Shown piece after piece: positions 34,072-46,444 of a stretch of 64,000 nucleotides of DNA. Under the pieces are notes generated by a model. That model was not told where the DNA came from and made no database searches. It worked only from the letters and a program-made list of their open reading frames with translations. Each line of letters begins with the position of its first letter. The stretch's first letter is position 1. Both the position numbers and the translations under genes were made by a program. The stretch lies in assembly GCA_012932295.1 (NCBI GenBank), contig JAAONU010000013.1, forward strand, positions 3,580,603 to 3,644,602, in the 5' to 3' direction. The DNA comes from Cyclina sinensis. Its lineage: Eukaryota > Mollusca > Bivalvia > Venerida > Veneridae.

Positions 34072-36916
34072 GTAATTTTACTGTTATGTTATCTACTTAA
34101 CAGGGAGCTTCTTTTTATTTTGAAGAAAAATAATTTCAATTATTGTCTGTCTTGCATGTATGTTCGAGAAACTTTTCTTATTAAGAAATTACCTTTGTTT
34201 GCAGGTATTTATAATTTGTACAAATACGTTTATGATTGATCAGTTTAGTAAAAATGGTAATATATTAGTAAATGTGATTGAGAGCAGATCAAGATAAAAT
34301 TGTAATCACCTGTTTAAGAATAAATGATACAAACAGCGCAGTTAAATATTTGATGAATAAAATAATTTTTATCAATGCAAATTTGGTAAGAAATACTTCC
34401 ATATTCCATTTGTTACAAAAAAGTAAAGAATCCATGTTCACATATTGACTAATATTCACATACTAAAATACTTATTTATCATCTTGACGTAGATTGCAAT
34501 CTTTCCTTGATATTAATAATTTGTCACTGACATGAAATTCTGATTTAGAATCAAAGGCACTACATATTATAACATATGAAGACAGTTTAATCGATCCCAC
34601 AATTCCCCATTATCTAATAAGTTTGCTATGAATTTCACAACTGATCAATTTATTACTACAGGGACGGTACAAGAAATATTAAATACAGGACCATTGTCTC
34701 ACATCTCCTGCCTGAAGTTCTAGGAATGATTGAAATGATTAAAAGGAATATGCCAGTTAATGATATACTTGCAAATTCCTTAAACACCTAAAACTTGTAC
34801 ACACATTTCTGTAGAACTAAGGCGTTTAGGTGTTTCATAATATTAAATATATATACATGGTTTTGTATATAAAAGTGATGCATATATTATAATATCGGGT
34901 CTTTCTGTGCAAATATATATCTTTATTGTCAGTAAAAATGTCTTTCTTATACACCTTGTCTGAATGATCAAGCAGCTATTTTATACCTGTCTGTTATATA
35001 TACCTAATGGGAAATTAATATGTAGAAATTGTCTGGTGTCTACAGACCGAGGAGATGAGTTGACAAAAGTCCAAGGATGTGCTAAATTGACTGATGTAGA
35101 GAGAAAAATCACGAATGAATGAACAAAACCTGTGTTTATGTAGACAGACTGTTTTTCTTGTATCTAACGAAATGACAAGAGGTTTTTCTAGTAAACAGTT
35201 TAGGCTTACTATAGTCAAAATCTTTGAAATGGTTAGTTTGGTAATATATTCTGCAACAAAAAGTGATGTATGACCTAAGTATACCAGAGAATTCCAAGCA
35301 ATACTGACACAACCATATTAAATCATTGAACCCAATTTGCTTTTGCAGTGGACACATGCACCTGGAAGTAAATCAGTATGAGAGGCAGACAGGTTTCAGA
35401 CAAAAATAATGACAGTATACTTTGAAGCCTGTCGTTGCTCCACTTTTTTAGAAAAAAAACAACAACAACAAAATTTTGCACTTGAAGTACGTGTTTCCTT
35501 TGCTACTTCCAATTGTGTTTATATTTATAAATAATTAGCCAATTGAAATATGAGGTATTCTACATCTTGTTACTCAGGGCCCTGGAAAATATTCAAATCT
35601 GAATTGGTCCCTGAAAATTTTCTGCAAATGAATCAGTTATGTAAGACTGCTGTTATATTCAAATGACACAACTTGACTATAAAACACTTTCTTGCGAACA
35701 CGCAAAAAAAAAATACAACTTCCACCTCATATACAGCAGACAGTCTGTCAGTGCTTTAAACGCTTTGATTTAATGAGCCTTTTTTTTGTTAAAATACTTA
35801 TTCAGAGAGTAATAGTGATTCTATGGAGAAAAGAATAATTTTTAAGAATGGGAATTCCTGTCCACTGCTTATAAAGGAATGTGTATTTTAGTAACATTTT
35901 AGCAATCTTATATTTTAGAATTTTCTCACAATTGCTGATTATTCGGGAAATGTTCATTTCTTCTGTCAGTTTAGAGACATTTATTGTCACTTATAATGGG
36001 AAAATACTTATTGCCTCTGGAAAGAAAGCCGTTTAAATGTATAAGTATTGATGTTGAATGATGTTTTTTATGAATTTTTACAGCCTTGTATCTCATAAAA
36101 AATTTGAACTATTCTATTCTTCAAAATACAGAGGTAGTTAGCACTGTTGTCTCAGATGTTTCTGTCCTTACAGGTAATAAGCTTTTAGAAATAATTAGGT
36201 GTGATTGGATGCTGGAACATGTTTTTTATGCTACTTTTTATTTTTCAGAATAATTGCTTATCCATTCTAATAAAGGAGTCCAAGAAAATTGATACTAATT
36301 GGTAAAACTTTTCTTGCAGATTGATTTATGATGTTTATTAAAGGTCACTGACCTTATTTAGGTATCTTCTGTTATTTCCTTATGTTCTATTTATGTTTTT
36401 CTGGAATGCTACATGAAACACACTTCATAACATTTATTGTCTTTTGCTAATCTCGAAACAACAATTAAGTAAACTTGTGAATAAATTGTTCACAAATACA
36501 AGGGATGATAAAAAAAACCCACAGAAAAGTGTTCAGATTTCATGATTTGTTTACATAGAAAAAGATAAAACATAAATATGATATCCTTTGAACGACTGAC
36601 ACTTTTGCAAGTATTTTCCTAGAGACCCCCTACCTCCAAGTTTAGTCTCTCAGTTTGATTGGGCACTAAACTGGGTTATTTTAACCTTATGAAAATGTGA
36701 TTTAGTGGTGTGTGACATAAATTCGCGCGTAAGAGCTCGTGATTCTAGGAAGTGACGTCGTGCTCAGGGCGTCATGGCAGGTGCATGCTCGGCCAACTTA
36801 AAATGACCCAGTTTCAGTGAATCCAGCATGCATAGCTTGGTCTCTCTCCTCTACCTTGAATGTTCATCTTTTCGAAAAACACAACATTTTGGCAGGAAAG
36901 GTCAGGTGACATGCAC
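34072..36916. other. No gene supported
   Basis: Mostly A+T-rich. On the minus strand a very good acceptor (CATCACTTTTTGTTGCAG at about 35266) is followed by two competing open frames of about 37 and 72 codons. Another frame lies at 35802-35990. None has a clear partner exon or recognised domain. 36600-37150 is less A+T-rich, with several CpG words. Confidence 0.3.
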
Positions 36917-36957
36917 CTGCTCAGAAACGTGTTGGCGGTAGAAGTCAAATTTTCCAT
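36917..36957 (-). other. Possible first coding exon
   Basis: ACAAAATGG gives an acceptable start context on the minus strand. The frame reads MENLTSTANTFLS and reaches a CAG/GTGCATG donor after two bases of the next codon. That phase would accept the exon at 30828-30966. The surrounding 36600-37150 has higher G+C, as a promoter region might. A longer frame (36814-37044) runs through without splicing, so this is only a suggestion. Confidence 0.18.
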
Positions 36958-37150
36958 TTTGTCAAATTTGCACGGACATACGTTTTTAAATGGATACAGT
37001 TGTGTCCAAAATTCGTTCTTGACCTTGATCACATGACATCCCATATTTTGCCTTATATACTTTTCAATGTTGGGGCCGCATCCATATTTGGGAAGTTAAT
37101 GTGGAATCTACGGAGGCCTTAAGGTGCCATCTTCGTGGTTACGTTTTATT

Positions 37151-37900
37151 ACGTTATCGTCTTTTAAAGGATATTGAACATTTGGGCCATGTCAGAGATT
37201 ATCAAGAATGTGGTCATATCAGCTCCTATTAACACCACTAAAAACTAGATCATGTCAGTTCTTGTATAACAGTAAATCAGTTCAGAATTCCAGATATCAT
37301 TGAAGTTCTGAACATAAATATAATCTTTTTCACTGAAGTTCGGCAATAATAACTGTATGATAACTGGAATGCAAGCTCAAGACAACATCTTGTTTTTCAT
37401 TCTTGAAAATACTCATTATGTAAGCAGTGTTACCCTGCAGAGTTCCTATGCAGGATGACTTAAGTTTGACATAACTGAAAAAAATAGTCCATAATCATTC
37501 TTACCATTTGTTCTTGAAATAAATTAAATTCTATTGACTGTCTTGTTATTCTTCTAAATCTTAGCCCATTATAACAGAATAAATCATAATTGTTTGCTTT
37601 GATTGTAACCAGTTTTTGCTGCATTGATGTATTAAGCAGCCTGTAAGCAATTGCCTATCAGGTTTTTATTTTCCTTTAAAACAAAGTATTGATTTAAATA
37701 TTTTATGTAAATAAACTTCACTTTTAATGATTTTGTATATTGTGCCAATATTGAGAGATACATTGTATCTGTAAATGATTCTGACAGTTTGTCTTTGAAT
37801 TTAAACAGAATCTTGGCATGTTAAAACATAATTCAGTGTTTTTTCGTTTGCAACTTTTGACATTTTCTTCTGATTATCATATTACTACTATATATCTACA
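37151..37900. other. No gene seen
   Basis: A+T-rich unique sequence before the 66/72-bp array; nothing recognised. Confidence 0.4.
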
Positions 37901-37954
37901 TAAATAAAAAATTGTTTCTTAGTCTTTTCTCATTTCTTTCTTTCTTGTTTCAGT

Positions 37955-38716
37955 GTTATGTTTATTGCACTGATCATTGTCTTAAGAAGGTTGTTGTTTT
38001 TCTTTCTTTCTTGTTTCAGTGTTATGTTTATTGCACTGATCATTGTCTTAAGTAGGTTGTTGTTTTTCTTTCTTTCTTGTTTCAGTGTTATGTTTATTGC
38101 ACTGATCATTGTCTTAAGTAGGTTGTTGTTTTTCCTTTCTCTTCTTTCTTGTTTCAGTGTAAAATTTATTGCACTGATCATTGTCTTAAGTAGGTTGTTG
38201 TTTTTCCTTTCTCTTCTTTCTTGTTTCAGTGTTATGTTTATTGCACTGATCATTGTCTTAAGTAGGTTGTTGTTTTTCTTTCTTTCTTGTTTCAGTGTTA
38301 TGTTTATTGCACTGATCATTGTCTTAAGTAGGTTGTTGTTTTTCCTTTCTCTTCTTTCTTGTTTCAGTGTAAAATTTATTGCACTGATCATTGTCTTAAG
38401 TAGGTTGTTGTTTTTCCTTTCTCTTCTTTCTTGTTTCAGTGTTATGTTTATTGCACTGATCATTGTCTTAAGTAGGTTGTTGTTTTTCTTTCTTTCTTGT
38501 TTCAGTGTTATGTTTATTGCACTGATCATTGTCTTAAGTAGGTTGTTGTTTTTCCTTTCTTTTCTTTCTTGTTTCAGTGTTATATTTATTGCACTGATCA
38601 TTGTCTTAAGTAGGTTGTTGTTTTTCCTTTCTCTTCTTTCTTGTTTCAGTGTTATATTTATTGCACTGATCATTGTCTTAAGTAGGTTGTTGTTTTTCCT
38701 TTCTCTTCTTTTCCGA
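37955..38716 (+). repeat. 66/72-bp tandem array with 210-bp higher-order period
   Basis: Eleven units start at 37955, 38021, 38087, 38159, 38231, 38297, 38369, 38441, 38507, 38579 and 38651. From 38087 the lengths run 72, 72, 66, 72, 72, 66, 72, 72: a 210-bp composite. The variant GTAAAATTTATTG at 38159 and 38369, one composite apart, confirms this. Each unit has CACTGATCATTG, then TTCTTTCTTTCTTGTTTCAG or a longer form, like a branch point, pyrimidine tract and 3' splice site. All unit lengths are multiples of three, which keeps frames of 254 (plus) and 247 (minus) codons open; these are by-products, not genes. Confidence 0.95.
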
Positions 38717-38905
38717 AACTGATATTAAATTTTTTTTGATATCAGGTGTGTTATCTATGTATTATTTTGTTTTGATTGATGAAACTTCACCCTGAGGTCA
38801 GGAAAATGTGTTGAAACATTTCCTACTAACTATACCTTAAAGCCTGCTCACCTTAGCAGGAAAATATACAAATTTACTTGACAGTGCTTTAACAAGCAGT
38901 TTTAT

Positions 38906-40172
38906 TATGCCCCCACTTCAAAGAAGAGGGGGTATATTGCTTTGCAATTGTCTGTCTGTCGGTCGGTCCGTCAGTCCGTCGGTCCGTAGACCAAATGGTT
39001 TCCGACCAATAACTAAAGAATGCTTAGGCCTAGGAACTTCAAACTTGATAGGATGATTGTCCATCACCAGTAGATGACCCCTATTGATTTTGGGGTCAAG
39101 GGGTCAAAGGTCAAGGTCACATTGACCTTGTAGGTAGAAACCGTTTCCGACCAATAACTAAAGAATGCTTAGGCCTAGAAACTTCAAACTTGGTAGGATG
39201 ATTGTCCATCACTAGTAGATGACCCCTATTGATTTTGGGGTCAAGGGGTCAAAGGTCAAGCTCACAGGGACCTTCATCCTAAAAACGGTTTCCGATCAAT
39301 AACTAGAGAACGCTTTGACCTAGGTTCACCAAACTTGGTATGCTGGTTGGTCATCACCAGTAGATGACCCCTATTGATTTTGAGGTCATTAGGTCAAAGG
39401 TCAAGCTCACAGGGACCTTCATCCTAAAAACGGTTTCTGATCAATAAATAGAGAACGCTTTGACCTAGGTTCACCAAACTTGGTATGCTGGTTGGTCATC
39501 ACTAGTAGATGATCACTATTGACTTTGAGGTCATTAGGTCAAAGGTCAAGATCACAGAGACTTTCATCCTTAAAACGGTTTCCGATCAATAACTAGAGAA
39601 CGCTTTGACCTAGGTTCACCAAACTTGGTATACTGGTTGGTCATCACCAGTAGATGACCCCTATTGACTTTGAGGTCATTAGGTCAAAGGTCAAGATCAC
39701 AGAGACTTTCATCTTAAAAACGGTTTCCGATCAATAACTAGAGAACGCTTAGGCCTAGAAACTTCAAACTTGGTAGGATGATTGTCCATCACCAGCAGAT
39801 GACCCCTATTGATTTTGGGATCAAGGGGTCAAAGGTCAAGGTCACATTGACCTTGTAGGTAAAAAATGGTTTCCAATCAATAACTTGACAACCCATGCGC
39901 CGTTGACCCTCAAACTTCATATCTGCATTTGTCTTGGCCAGTAGATGACCCCTATTGATTTTGGGGTCAAAGGTCAAAGTCACATGTATGTCAAAACAAT
40001 TCAGACCAATAACTTGGCTACTAAATGGCATCGGGTTTTGTGGACTGTGAGACTTACATTTTAGATAACATGTATATCTGGTCACTAGGTCAAAAGTCAG
40101 TCACAAGAATCTGGCCACATGACTAATTGGCTGCCGATAGGGGGCATACATGTTTTACAAACATATCTTGTT
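38906..40172 (+). mobile_element. Family C hairpin-type element (complete)
   Basis: The head TATGCCCCC (38906-38914) forms a hairpin with GAGGGGGTATA, its stem closed through CTTC-AAA-GAAG. A stretch of GTCT/GTCGG/GTCCG words follows (38951-38988). The core has about eight units with ggTTTCCGA at 38997, 39142, 39287, 39432, 39577, 39722 and 39868: an exact 145-bp period. Near the 3' end GGGGGCATA (40140-40148) mirrors the head, followed by hairpin ATGTTT-TAC-AAACAT (40150-40164) and ATCTTGTT. No coding. The minus frame at 39789-40085 is a core artefact. Confidence 0.88.
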
Positions 40173-42065
40173 TTTGTCAATATCTAATAATGTTGCTTCA
40201 TTTGAAGTCAGCATACTTCTTACTAAAAGGTATCATTAAACAGCAAATTTGATGAAACCCCAATGAAAAACTAACTATTGGTAGTGTCAAATGATTTTGT
40301 GAAAAAATACAATTATGAAAGCAAATGTAATGTACTTTTTATTCTTGTTCTGAGCTGCAACTAGTTTTCATTTAAAAGGTATTCCCCAGATGCATTATTA
40401 TAATTTAGAATTGAACACCACATGCTCACACATGAAAGTGGTGCATTTTCTCCTTGTCTTTAAAATTATTCATGTTTTTATATTATTTAGATTGTTTTAA
40501 TTGCTATTAAATGATTACATACCTTATATTTAATTTGCAGAGTTTCTTTATTTATTAGTAACTCATTTATAACAACCTTAAATGATTTGAAATTGGAATT
40601 AGATTTAAGGCATTGGTAGTCATTATGATATGTGAAGTATTCAAACTGTTAATAAAATATATAGTTTAGAGTACTGGTAGTTGTCACTAATGCAAATAAA
40701 TGTTTTGAGAAATGTACTGAAATTAATATCTATTTATTTCAGTCTTAGAACTGACTTTTTTTTAAGAGAAATTTTCAGACAGACACAGTTTGTCTGTTTA
40801 AACTTAAACACCATCTGAATTTCCGACTGCAAGGAAATGCCAACAAAGTTTCAGCAATACTTATTACTGTCAGTAGAAAGATGTTAGAATTGGTATGAAT
40901 GTAAATAAAATTTTGTATTTGAATGATGCTGATTACTTCTCTCAGCTTTGAGATATGGATTACCGGTAATGTTTTTTGAAGTTTCCCCCTTTTCTTCTGT
41001 AATATATAAGGACAGCCGCAGATGTTTTCTGAATAGAAAGCAATGTGTCTTTTCTGATGCATCTTTGTAATTGAAATAATTTTTTTATAAAGCTTATATT
41101 TCTACAAATTACTTATTTTAAATAAATGAACCAATTCAAAAGGCATCTTGAATAAAATGAAAGGTATTTTTCTTGAAGACATTTTCTTTGTCAAATGAAA
41201 TGAATTTTTGGTTATTTTTCAATAGCTATAGAAAATTTGAAAGGTATTTTTTCATAAAGACATTAATTTATAGTATGAACTGAATGATATTTTATATTAA
41301 GATGATTACTAAGAACTAATTCAAGGGTATTTTTGTGAACATTAATAAACAAATTATTTGTACATTTTGTATTAGTGTTCAGACATGTTCTTGACTCAGT
41401 ATAAGATTTCTTCATTATTTTTTTAAGTTTTTGAAAATTCTTCTACAAAATCTTTCCATTTGCTTCATTTGGTATATACATGTATGTGTTGTAGAAAATG
41501 AATCTGTCTCTTTGTTGATGAATGAATAGTATTGTCCTTTAGTTGTTTATTTTTTGTTTAGAAATATTAAGATGGTCAGGAATAATATATCTCTGTCCTG
41601 TCCCCTTTTATAATTTACCAAGAATATTTCATTTTGGTCAGATTTTAAAAAAGACAAGAAACCATTTAGGATTGCTTCGGTCAAGAAAGTCGGTGTTTTG
41701 CTGATTTTGAAACATTCTAGTATATATTTTCAGGTCTGTGTCTGAGAGCTGTGCATCAATATACATTTTACATTAAAGAATAACTACACATTGCCATTTT
41801 TAGAATTTTCCTCATAAATAAACTGTTTAATGATTTTACTACTGTCTTAATTGTGTGCCACAGTTGATCGCATGTTTAAGTGGAATTAAGAGAAACAATA
41901 GAAATGGAAATTTTACCAATTTTAATTGGTATCCATGTAAATTTTAAGCTTTGTCTTTTTTAAATCATCAGGTTCAAAATTGAAATTTCTGTTATGTAAA
42001 TATAAGATTAAAGTTCATTTGTACAATAATAGTACCAGATTCAAAATAAAAGTCACTAAGCTGAA
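40173..42065. other. No gene seen
   Basis: A+T-rich unique sequence; nothing recognised. A 95-codon minus frame (40775-41062) lacks supporting signals. Confidence 0.4.
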
Positions 42066-42476
42066 AAACTCGAGCTATCACTGAATGTGATTAATACCCC
42101 ACACAATACTCAGCCTTGTCAGAGGAAAAGGGGAAATACAAAATTTGTCATACACATCTACACTTATTGGCGATTGTGCACATCAAGTTTCAGTCAGTAG
42201 TTCTAGAGATGTGGAAGTAGTTCTTTTCACAAGATTTTACTATGATGGGCCGTAAAAACCACGAAGCAGGCAGTTGTTTAGATAAAAAACACATCTCACA
42301 CATCTACATTTACTGGTGGACATGCACACCAAGTTTCAAATTGAAAGTGCTAGAAATGTGAAAGTAGTTCATGTCACAAGACTTCTTCAACTGACCGATT
42401 GACTGACCAACCAACAGACCAACCACAAGTTGACTGCTATATACCCTAGCAAACAAAGTGGCGTGGGTATTATAAG
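42066..42476 (-). mobile_element. Hairpin-type element G (reverse orientation)
   Basis: Read on the minus strand, the head hairpin is ATACCC...GGGTAT (42465-42470 with 42441-42446), followed by GTCAACTTGTGGTTGGTCTG and further GGTC words. The core holds about one and a half diverged units. The 3' end has GGGGTATTAA, hairpin ATCAC-TGAAT-GTGAT (42077-42091) and AGCTCGAG. That 3' end matches element D1 (9217-9250), although the cores differ. Confidence 0.7.
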
Positions 42477-42697
42477 ATTTTCAAAGTTCTCCCATAAAGC
42501 CCCGTTCATGACTGCCTTTTATTTCTTATCACAATAAATTTCACAGTTCATAATGATAGAGGTCACCCAAGAAAGATTCATGCCAAATTATTTTCAAAGT
42601 GGACCTGCAGTTTCAAAGAAGATTTTTAAAGTTTCGAAGTCAGACATATAAGGTACTGGTGGCCACAATATGGACCACAATAATTTTCACAATTTTT

Positions 42698-44008
42698 ATG
42701 CTCCCGAAGGGCGAGCATATAGTTGCCGCTTTGTCCGTCTTGTCCGTCCGACATAATTTTGTCCGGAGCATAACTTGAAAACCCCTGGATATAATTTGTT
42801 TAAACTGCACACAGTGGTAGAGGGCATTGATGCAGAGTGCAGTGCCAAAGAACCATAACTCTATTTTGCCCTGTTTTTGAATTATCTCCCATTTTAGAAA
42901 AATCTTGTCCGGAGCATACCCTGAAAACCCTTGGACATAATTTGTTTAAACTGCACACAGTGGTAGAGGGCATTGACGCGGAGTGCAGTGCCAAAGAACC
43001 TTAACTATTTTGCCCCGTTTTTTTAATTATCTCCCTTTTTAAAAAAATCTTGTCTGGAGTATATCCTGAAAACCCTTGGACATAATTTGTTTTAACTGCA
43101 CACAGTGGTAGAGGGCATTGACGCGGAGTGCAATGCCAAAGAACCATAGCTCTATTTTGCCCCGTTTTTGAATTATCTCCCTTTTTAGAAAAATCTTGAG
43201 TAGAGCATTACCTGAAAACCCTTGGACATAATTTGTTTAAACTGCACACAGTGGTAGAGGCCATCGACGCGGACTGCATTGCCAAAGAACCATAACTCTA
43301 TTTTGCCCCGTTTTTGAATTATCTCCCTTTTTAGAAAAATCTTGTCTGGAGCATAACCTATAAACCCTTGGAGATAATTGTGCTCCCCGAAGGGCGGGCA
43401 TATAGTTGCGGCTTTGTCTGTCCTTCCGTCCTGTCCGTTCGTACATCCGTTCGTCCGTCATAATTTTGTCCGGAGCATAACACAAAAACTGTGAGAGATA
43501 TCAAGACCAAACTTAATAGGTAATTAGTTCTCATTAAGGAGCAGTGCAATGCACAAGAACCATAACTCTTGCTTTATTAATTTTTGAGTTATTGCCCTTT
43601 GAAATTTCTCACTTATTTTTTGTCCTGGCATATCTCACAAAGTATAAGAGTTATCAACTTGAAACTTTATAAGTAGATAGATCTCATTGATGAGCAGTGC
43701 AGTGCACAAGAACCATGACTCTTGCTTTATTAATTTTTGAGTTATTGCCCTTTAAAATTTCTCATACTTATTTTTTGTCTGGGGCATATCTCACAAAGTA
43801 TAAGAGATATTAACATGGAACTTTATTGGTAGATAGATCTCTATGAGGAGAAGTGCAGCGTGCAAGAACCATTACTCTATTTTGCATAATTTAGGTGTTA
43901 TTGCCCTTTGTTATTTTTCATACTTTAAAAAAATACATATTAAACAATACCCCTTTTGGAATTGGCGTATATTCAGGGAGCATCCATCGGTTCTACCGAT
44001 TTCTTGTT
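42698..44008 (+). mobile_element. Family B hairpin-type element with two heads and one tail
   Basis: The first head is TGCTCCCGAAGGGCGAGCA (about 42699-42718), followed by GTCCGTC words and about four units of 146 bp beginning GTCCGGAGCATAACTTGAAA (42761, 42907, 43052, about 43198, 43344). A second head, TGCTCCCCGAAGGGCGGGCA, begins at 43380 with its own GTCC stretch and about three ~154-bp units (43471, 43622, 43778). A single 3' end follows: GGGAGCA (43976-43982), hairpin ATCGGT-TCT-ACCGAT (43986-44000) and TTCTTGTT. Frames of 82-120 codons here are core artefacts. Confidence 0.85.
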
Positions 44009-44709
44009 ATAGAGGGTCACAAAAAGAACATTGGTGCCAAATTATTTTCAAAGTGGACCAGCATTTTCTATTTTCTAAGAACAAGATTTTTAAAGTTGCC
44101 TGAACAGACAATTATAAAAAAAATAAGCTCCAACTCTGGCATCTATATTTTTTCACAGATCATGATAAATTTCACAATTTATAGACTGTCACCAATGGAA
44201 CAGTTGTTAAAAATTAAAATCAAGTCCTGCAAGGGGTTGGTGAGGAAAAGACTTTGAAGTCTTTTCTTAATGTTGCCATATATAGCAACCAGACTCTGGA
44301 TGGAAAGCAGTCAATTTCATAGTTTACAAATAAGGTCACCAAAGGAACATTTGTGCCAAATTATTGGCGGCGCCGAGAACGGCGGCGCCTATATTGGAAT
44401 AGTGTTTCATTTTGTACCATGCGCTGACGTAATCAATTTGGGAGAATCTTGGATCATTATCAATGTAAAAAATCCAATTATTCTGTACATCACTTAAAAT
44501 ATGTCACTTCATAAATCGTATTTATTGATTTTAAAAATAAATTGATCCAAATCAGGTAAGTTTGTATTTTTAATTAAAAGTTTTTGATGCAAAAATTACA
44601 GATTTAATGACTTTTCCCAAAACAAATCAAAGCGCTGCAAGTACTTGTGTATTCACTGCATTCATCTAGCAGTGTGTTGCTACTTAATCTGAAATGCAAA
44701 TCTTTGTTA

Positions 44710-46413
44710 CAGTACGCTCAGCGCGGATTCTGCCTTTTCCGCGATACCACCGCGGACATATTTTTCTTATCGCGGACAAACGCGGCGGACGTCCGCGATG
44801 AGAGGGCTAATTTCCGCCGCGATCCGCGGTGTCCAGTTGTGTCCACCGCGGACAAAATACCGATGATTATGTTTAAATTATCGATAAAATCGGTAACCTG
44901 TTTCTCGCGGCGGAACGCGGCGGCCATTATAACTATAGCTCAAAAATAAATGTTTATTTTATAAAATTTTCACCATGTTATTATTTTACAAGATTACTTT
45001 AAATCAACCAAAATACGTAAATGGTAATAACATTAGTTAAAATTTTAGATGTACAAAAATTGAAACGGCATTTAAAATGAAAAACGTTACCTTTGTTTTG
45101 ATTGTAAAATTTGGAGTGACCGCGTCGATAGACACAAACTACATACAACAGCATCCTTGTTCCCTTGAACTATCCAAAACCGTCGAAAATTAGAACATTC
45201 CTAACAACAATTACTTGTTAAACATGCTAATTATCGGGGTTATTTTAAGTGAACTGCTTTAACTGTCAAAGAAATAACGCACTCAGAAGCGGCTTTCAAC
45301 TTTTTACAAAGGGCGCCATGTCTTCAGATTAACCCAAAATCACAGCTGACACCTGTGTGAATAACATACCTAAATACAAACTAAATCACCTTTTTCAAAC
45401 TAGTTTATAAACCAATCTGAGCTCTGGTTTGAAAGTGAAATCTACAGATCTTGTATAAATTATTTTTTCGATGCATAACAAACACTTGTAAATTTCAATG
45501 GCTCAACACTTCCCTTTTATATTTCTATCATTTGGGGATGAATTTCACAATCTTTGATATCGTAATATTGTTGTGAAACCTATATGTAGCCTCAAAGGAA
45601 CAACCTGTCAATCACAATTCCAGTGACCTATGATCTTTACACGTGATACAACACCGTATTTTTATTGGTTGTAATTCAAGAGCTAACCTTTGACAGCAAG
45701 CCTGAGTAATTTTCCATAAAAAAAATCCCAGTATTTTACCGCCTTTTCCACATCACATGATCTAATGCTGCATGCTTTCGGATGCTTGCTCTCTACTTTC
45801 AATTCTCATTTTCGGAAAATCTATAAATAGTAACACCTAGTTTGTTGGAGATATTGACAAGGATTAAATGTTCATGGTGTAAGAAACAAAAATTGACGTT
45901 TTCATTGTTGTCTCTTGTTACTTTTTCGTACATGCCGTACACCGAGGTTATTCAGTATTTGACTTAAAAGTGGTTTTCACAACCATGAACTTGCATATCT
46001 ACTCTGTTTTCGAATTTAATTCGACAATGATTTGCCGCGACTTAGAGTATTTTTGTTCATGGTGATTCAATAACGAGAAAACAACAAGATGTACAAAAAA
46101 CAAATACATTGTATCTACAAATTTTTTTTATTACAAAATCAAATTTTACATATTTTAAGGAGTAAAGTTTTAATAATTAATCGTAAAAAGCTACAGTTTT
46201 CACCGCGATCCGCGGTGATTGACCACCGCGTTCTGCCGCGATTTACCGCGGCGTTACGCGGGGGAAACGCTTACGGCCACAGATTCATGTCCGCGGTGGT
46301 AAACATTTTCAGTCCGCGGGGTCTCGCGGACAAATTTTGTGCAAAATTTCGTCCGCGATGAGTCTCATCCGCGGGGTCTCGCGGGTTTTGCAAAATCCGC
46401 GCTGAGCGTACTG
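44710..46413. mobile_element. CAGTACG-ended MITE with CpG-rich subterminal arrays (nested in F)
   Basis: The left end CAGTACGCTCAGCGCGGATT and the right end, reverse-complemented, are identical over that span. TA flanks both ends (44708-44709 and 46414-46415). Both subterminal zones (44722-44930 and 46200-46398) are packed with CCGCGG, CGCGGAC and GTCCGCG words. The 1.2-kb middle is A+T-rich with no recognised gene. The ends share CAGTACG with the element at 14931-15756, so they may be two families mobilised by one Tc1/mariner-type transposase; that is inference. Frames of 100, 69 and 90 codons lie in the CpG-rich zones and are probably not genes. Confidence 0.88.
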
Positions 46414-46444
46414 TAATTCTCTCAACTATAGCTATATAAAGAAA

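Noticed and set aside
35015..35357. Exon after the strong minus-strand acceptor near 35266
   Set aside because: Two different frames are open from the same acceptor and no downstream donor or partner exon of matching phase was found.
37930..38722. Long frames on both strands (247 and 254 codons) looking like repetitive membrane or basic proteins
   Set aside because: They arise because all tandem unit lengths are multiples of three and the unit lacks stops in those frames; both strands are open at once and no start or promoter context is visible.
43843..44257. 86- and 120-codon overlapping plus-strand frames
   Set aside because: They cross the end of element B and its junction into repeat I, so they cannot be an ancestral gene.
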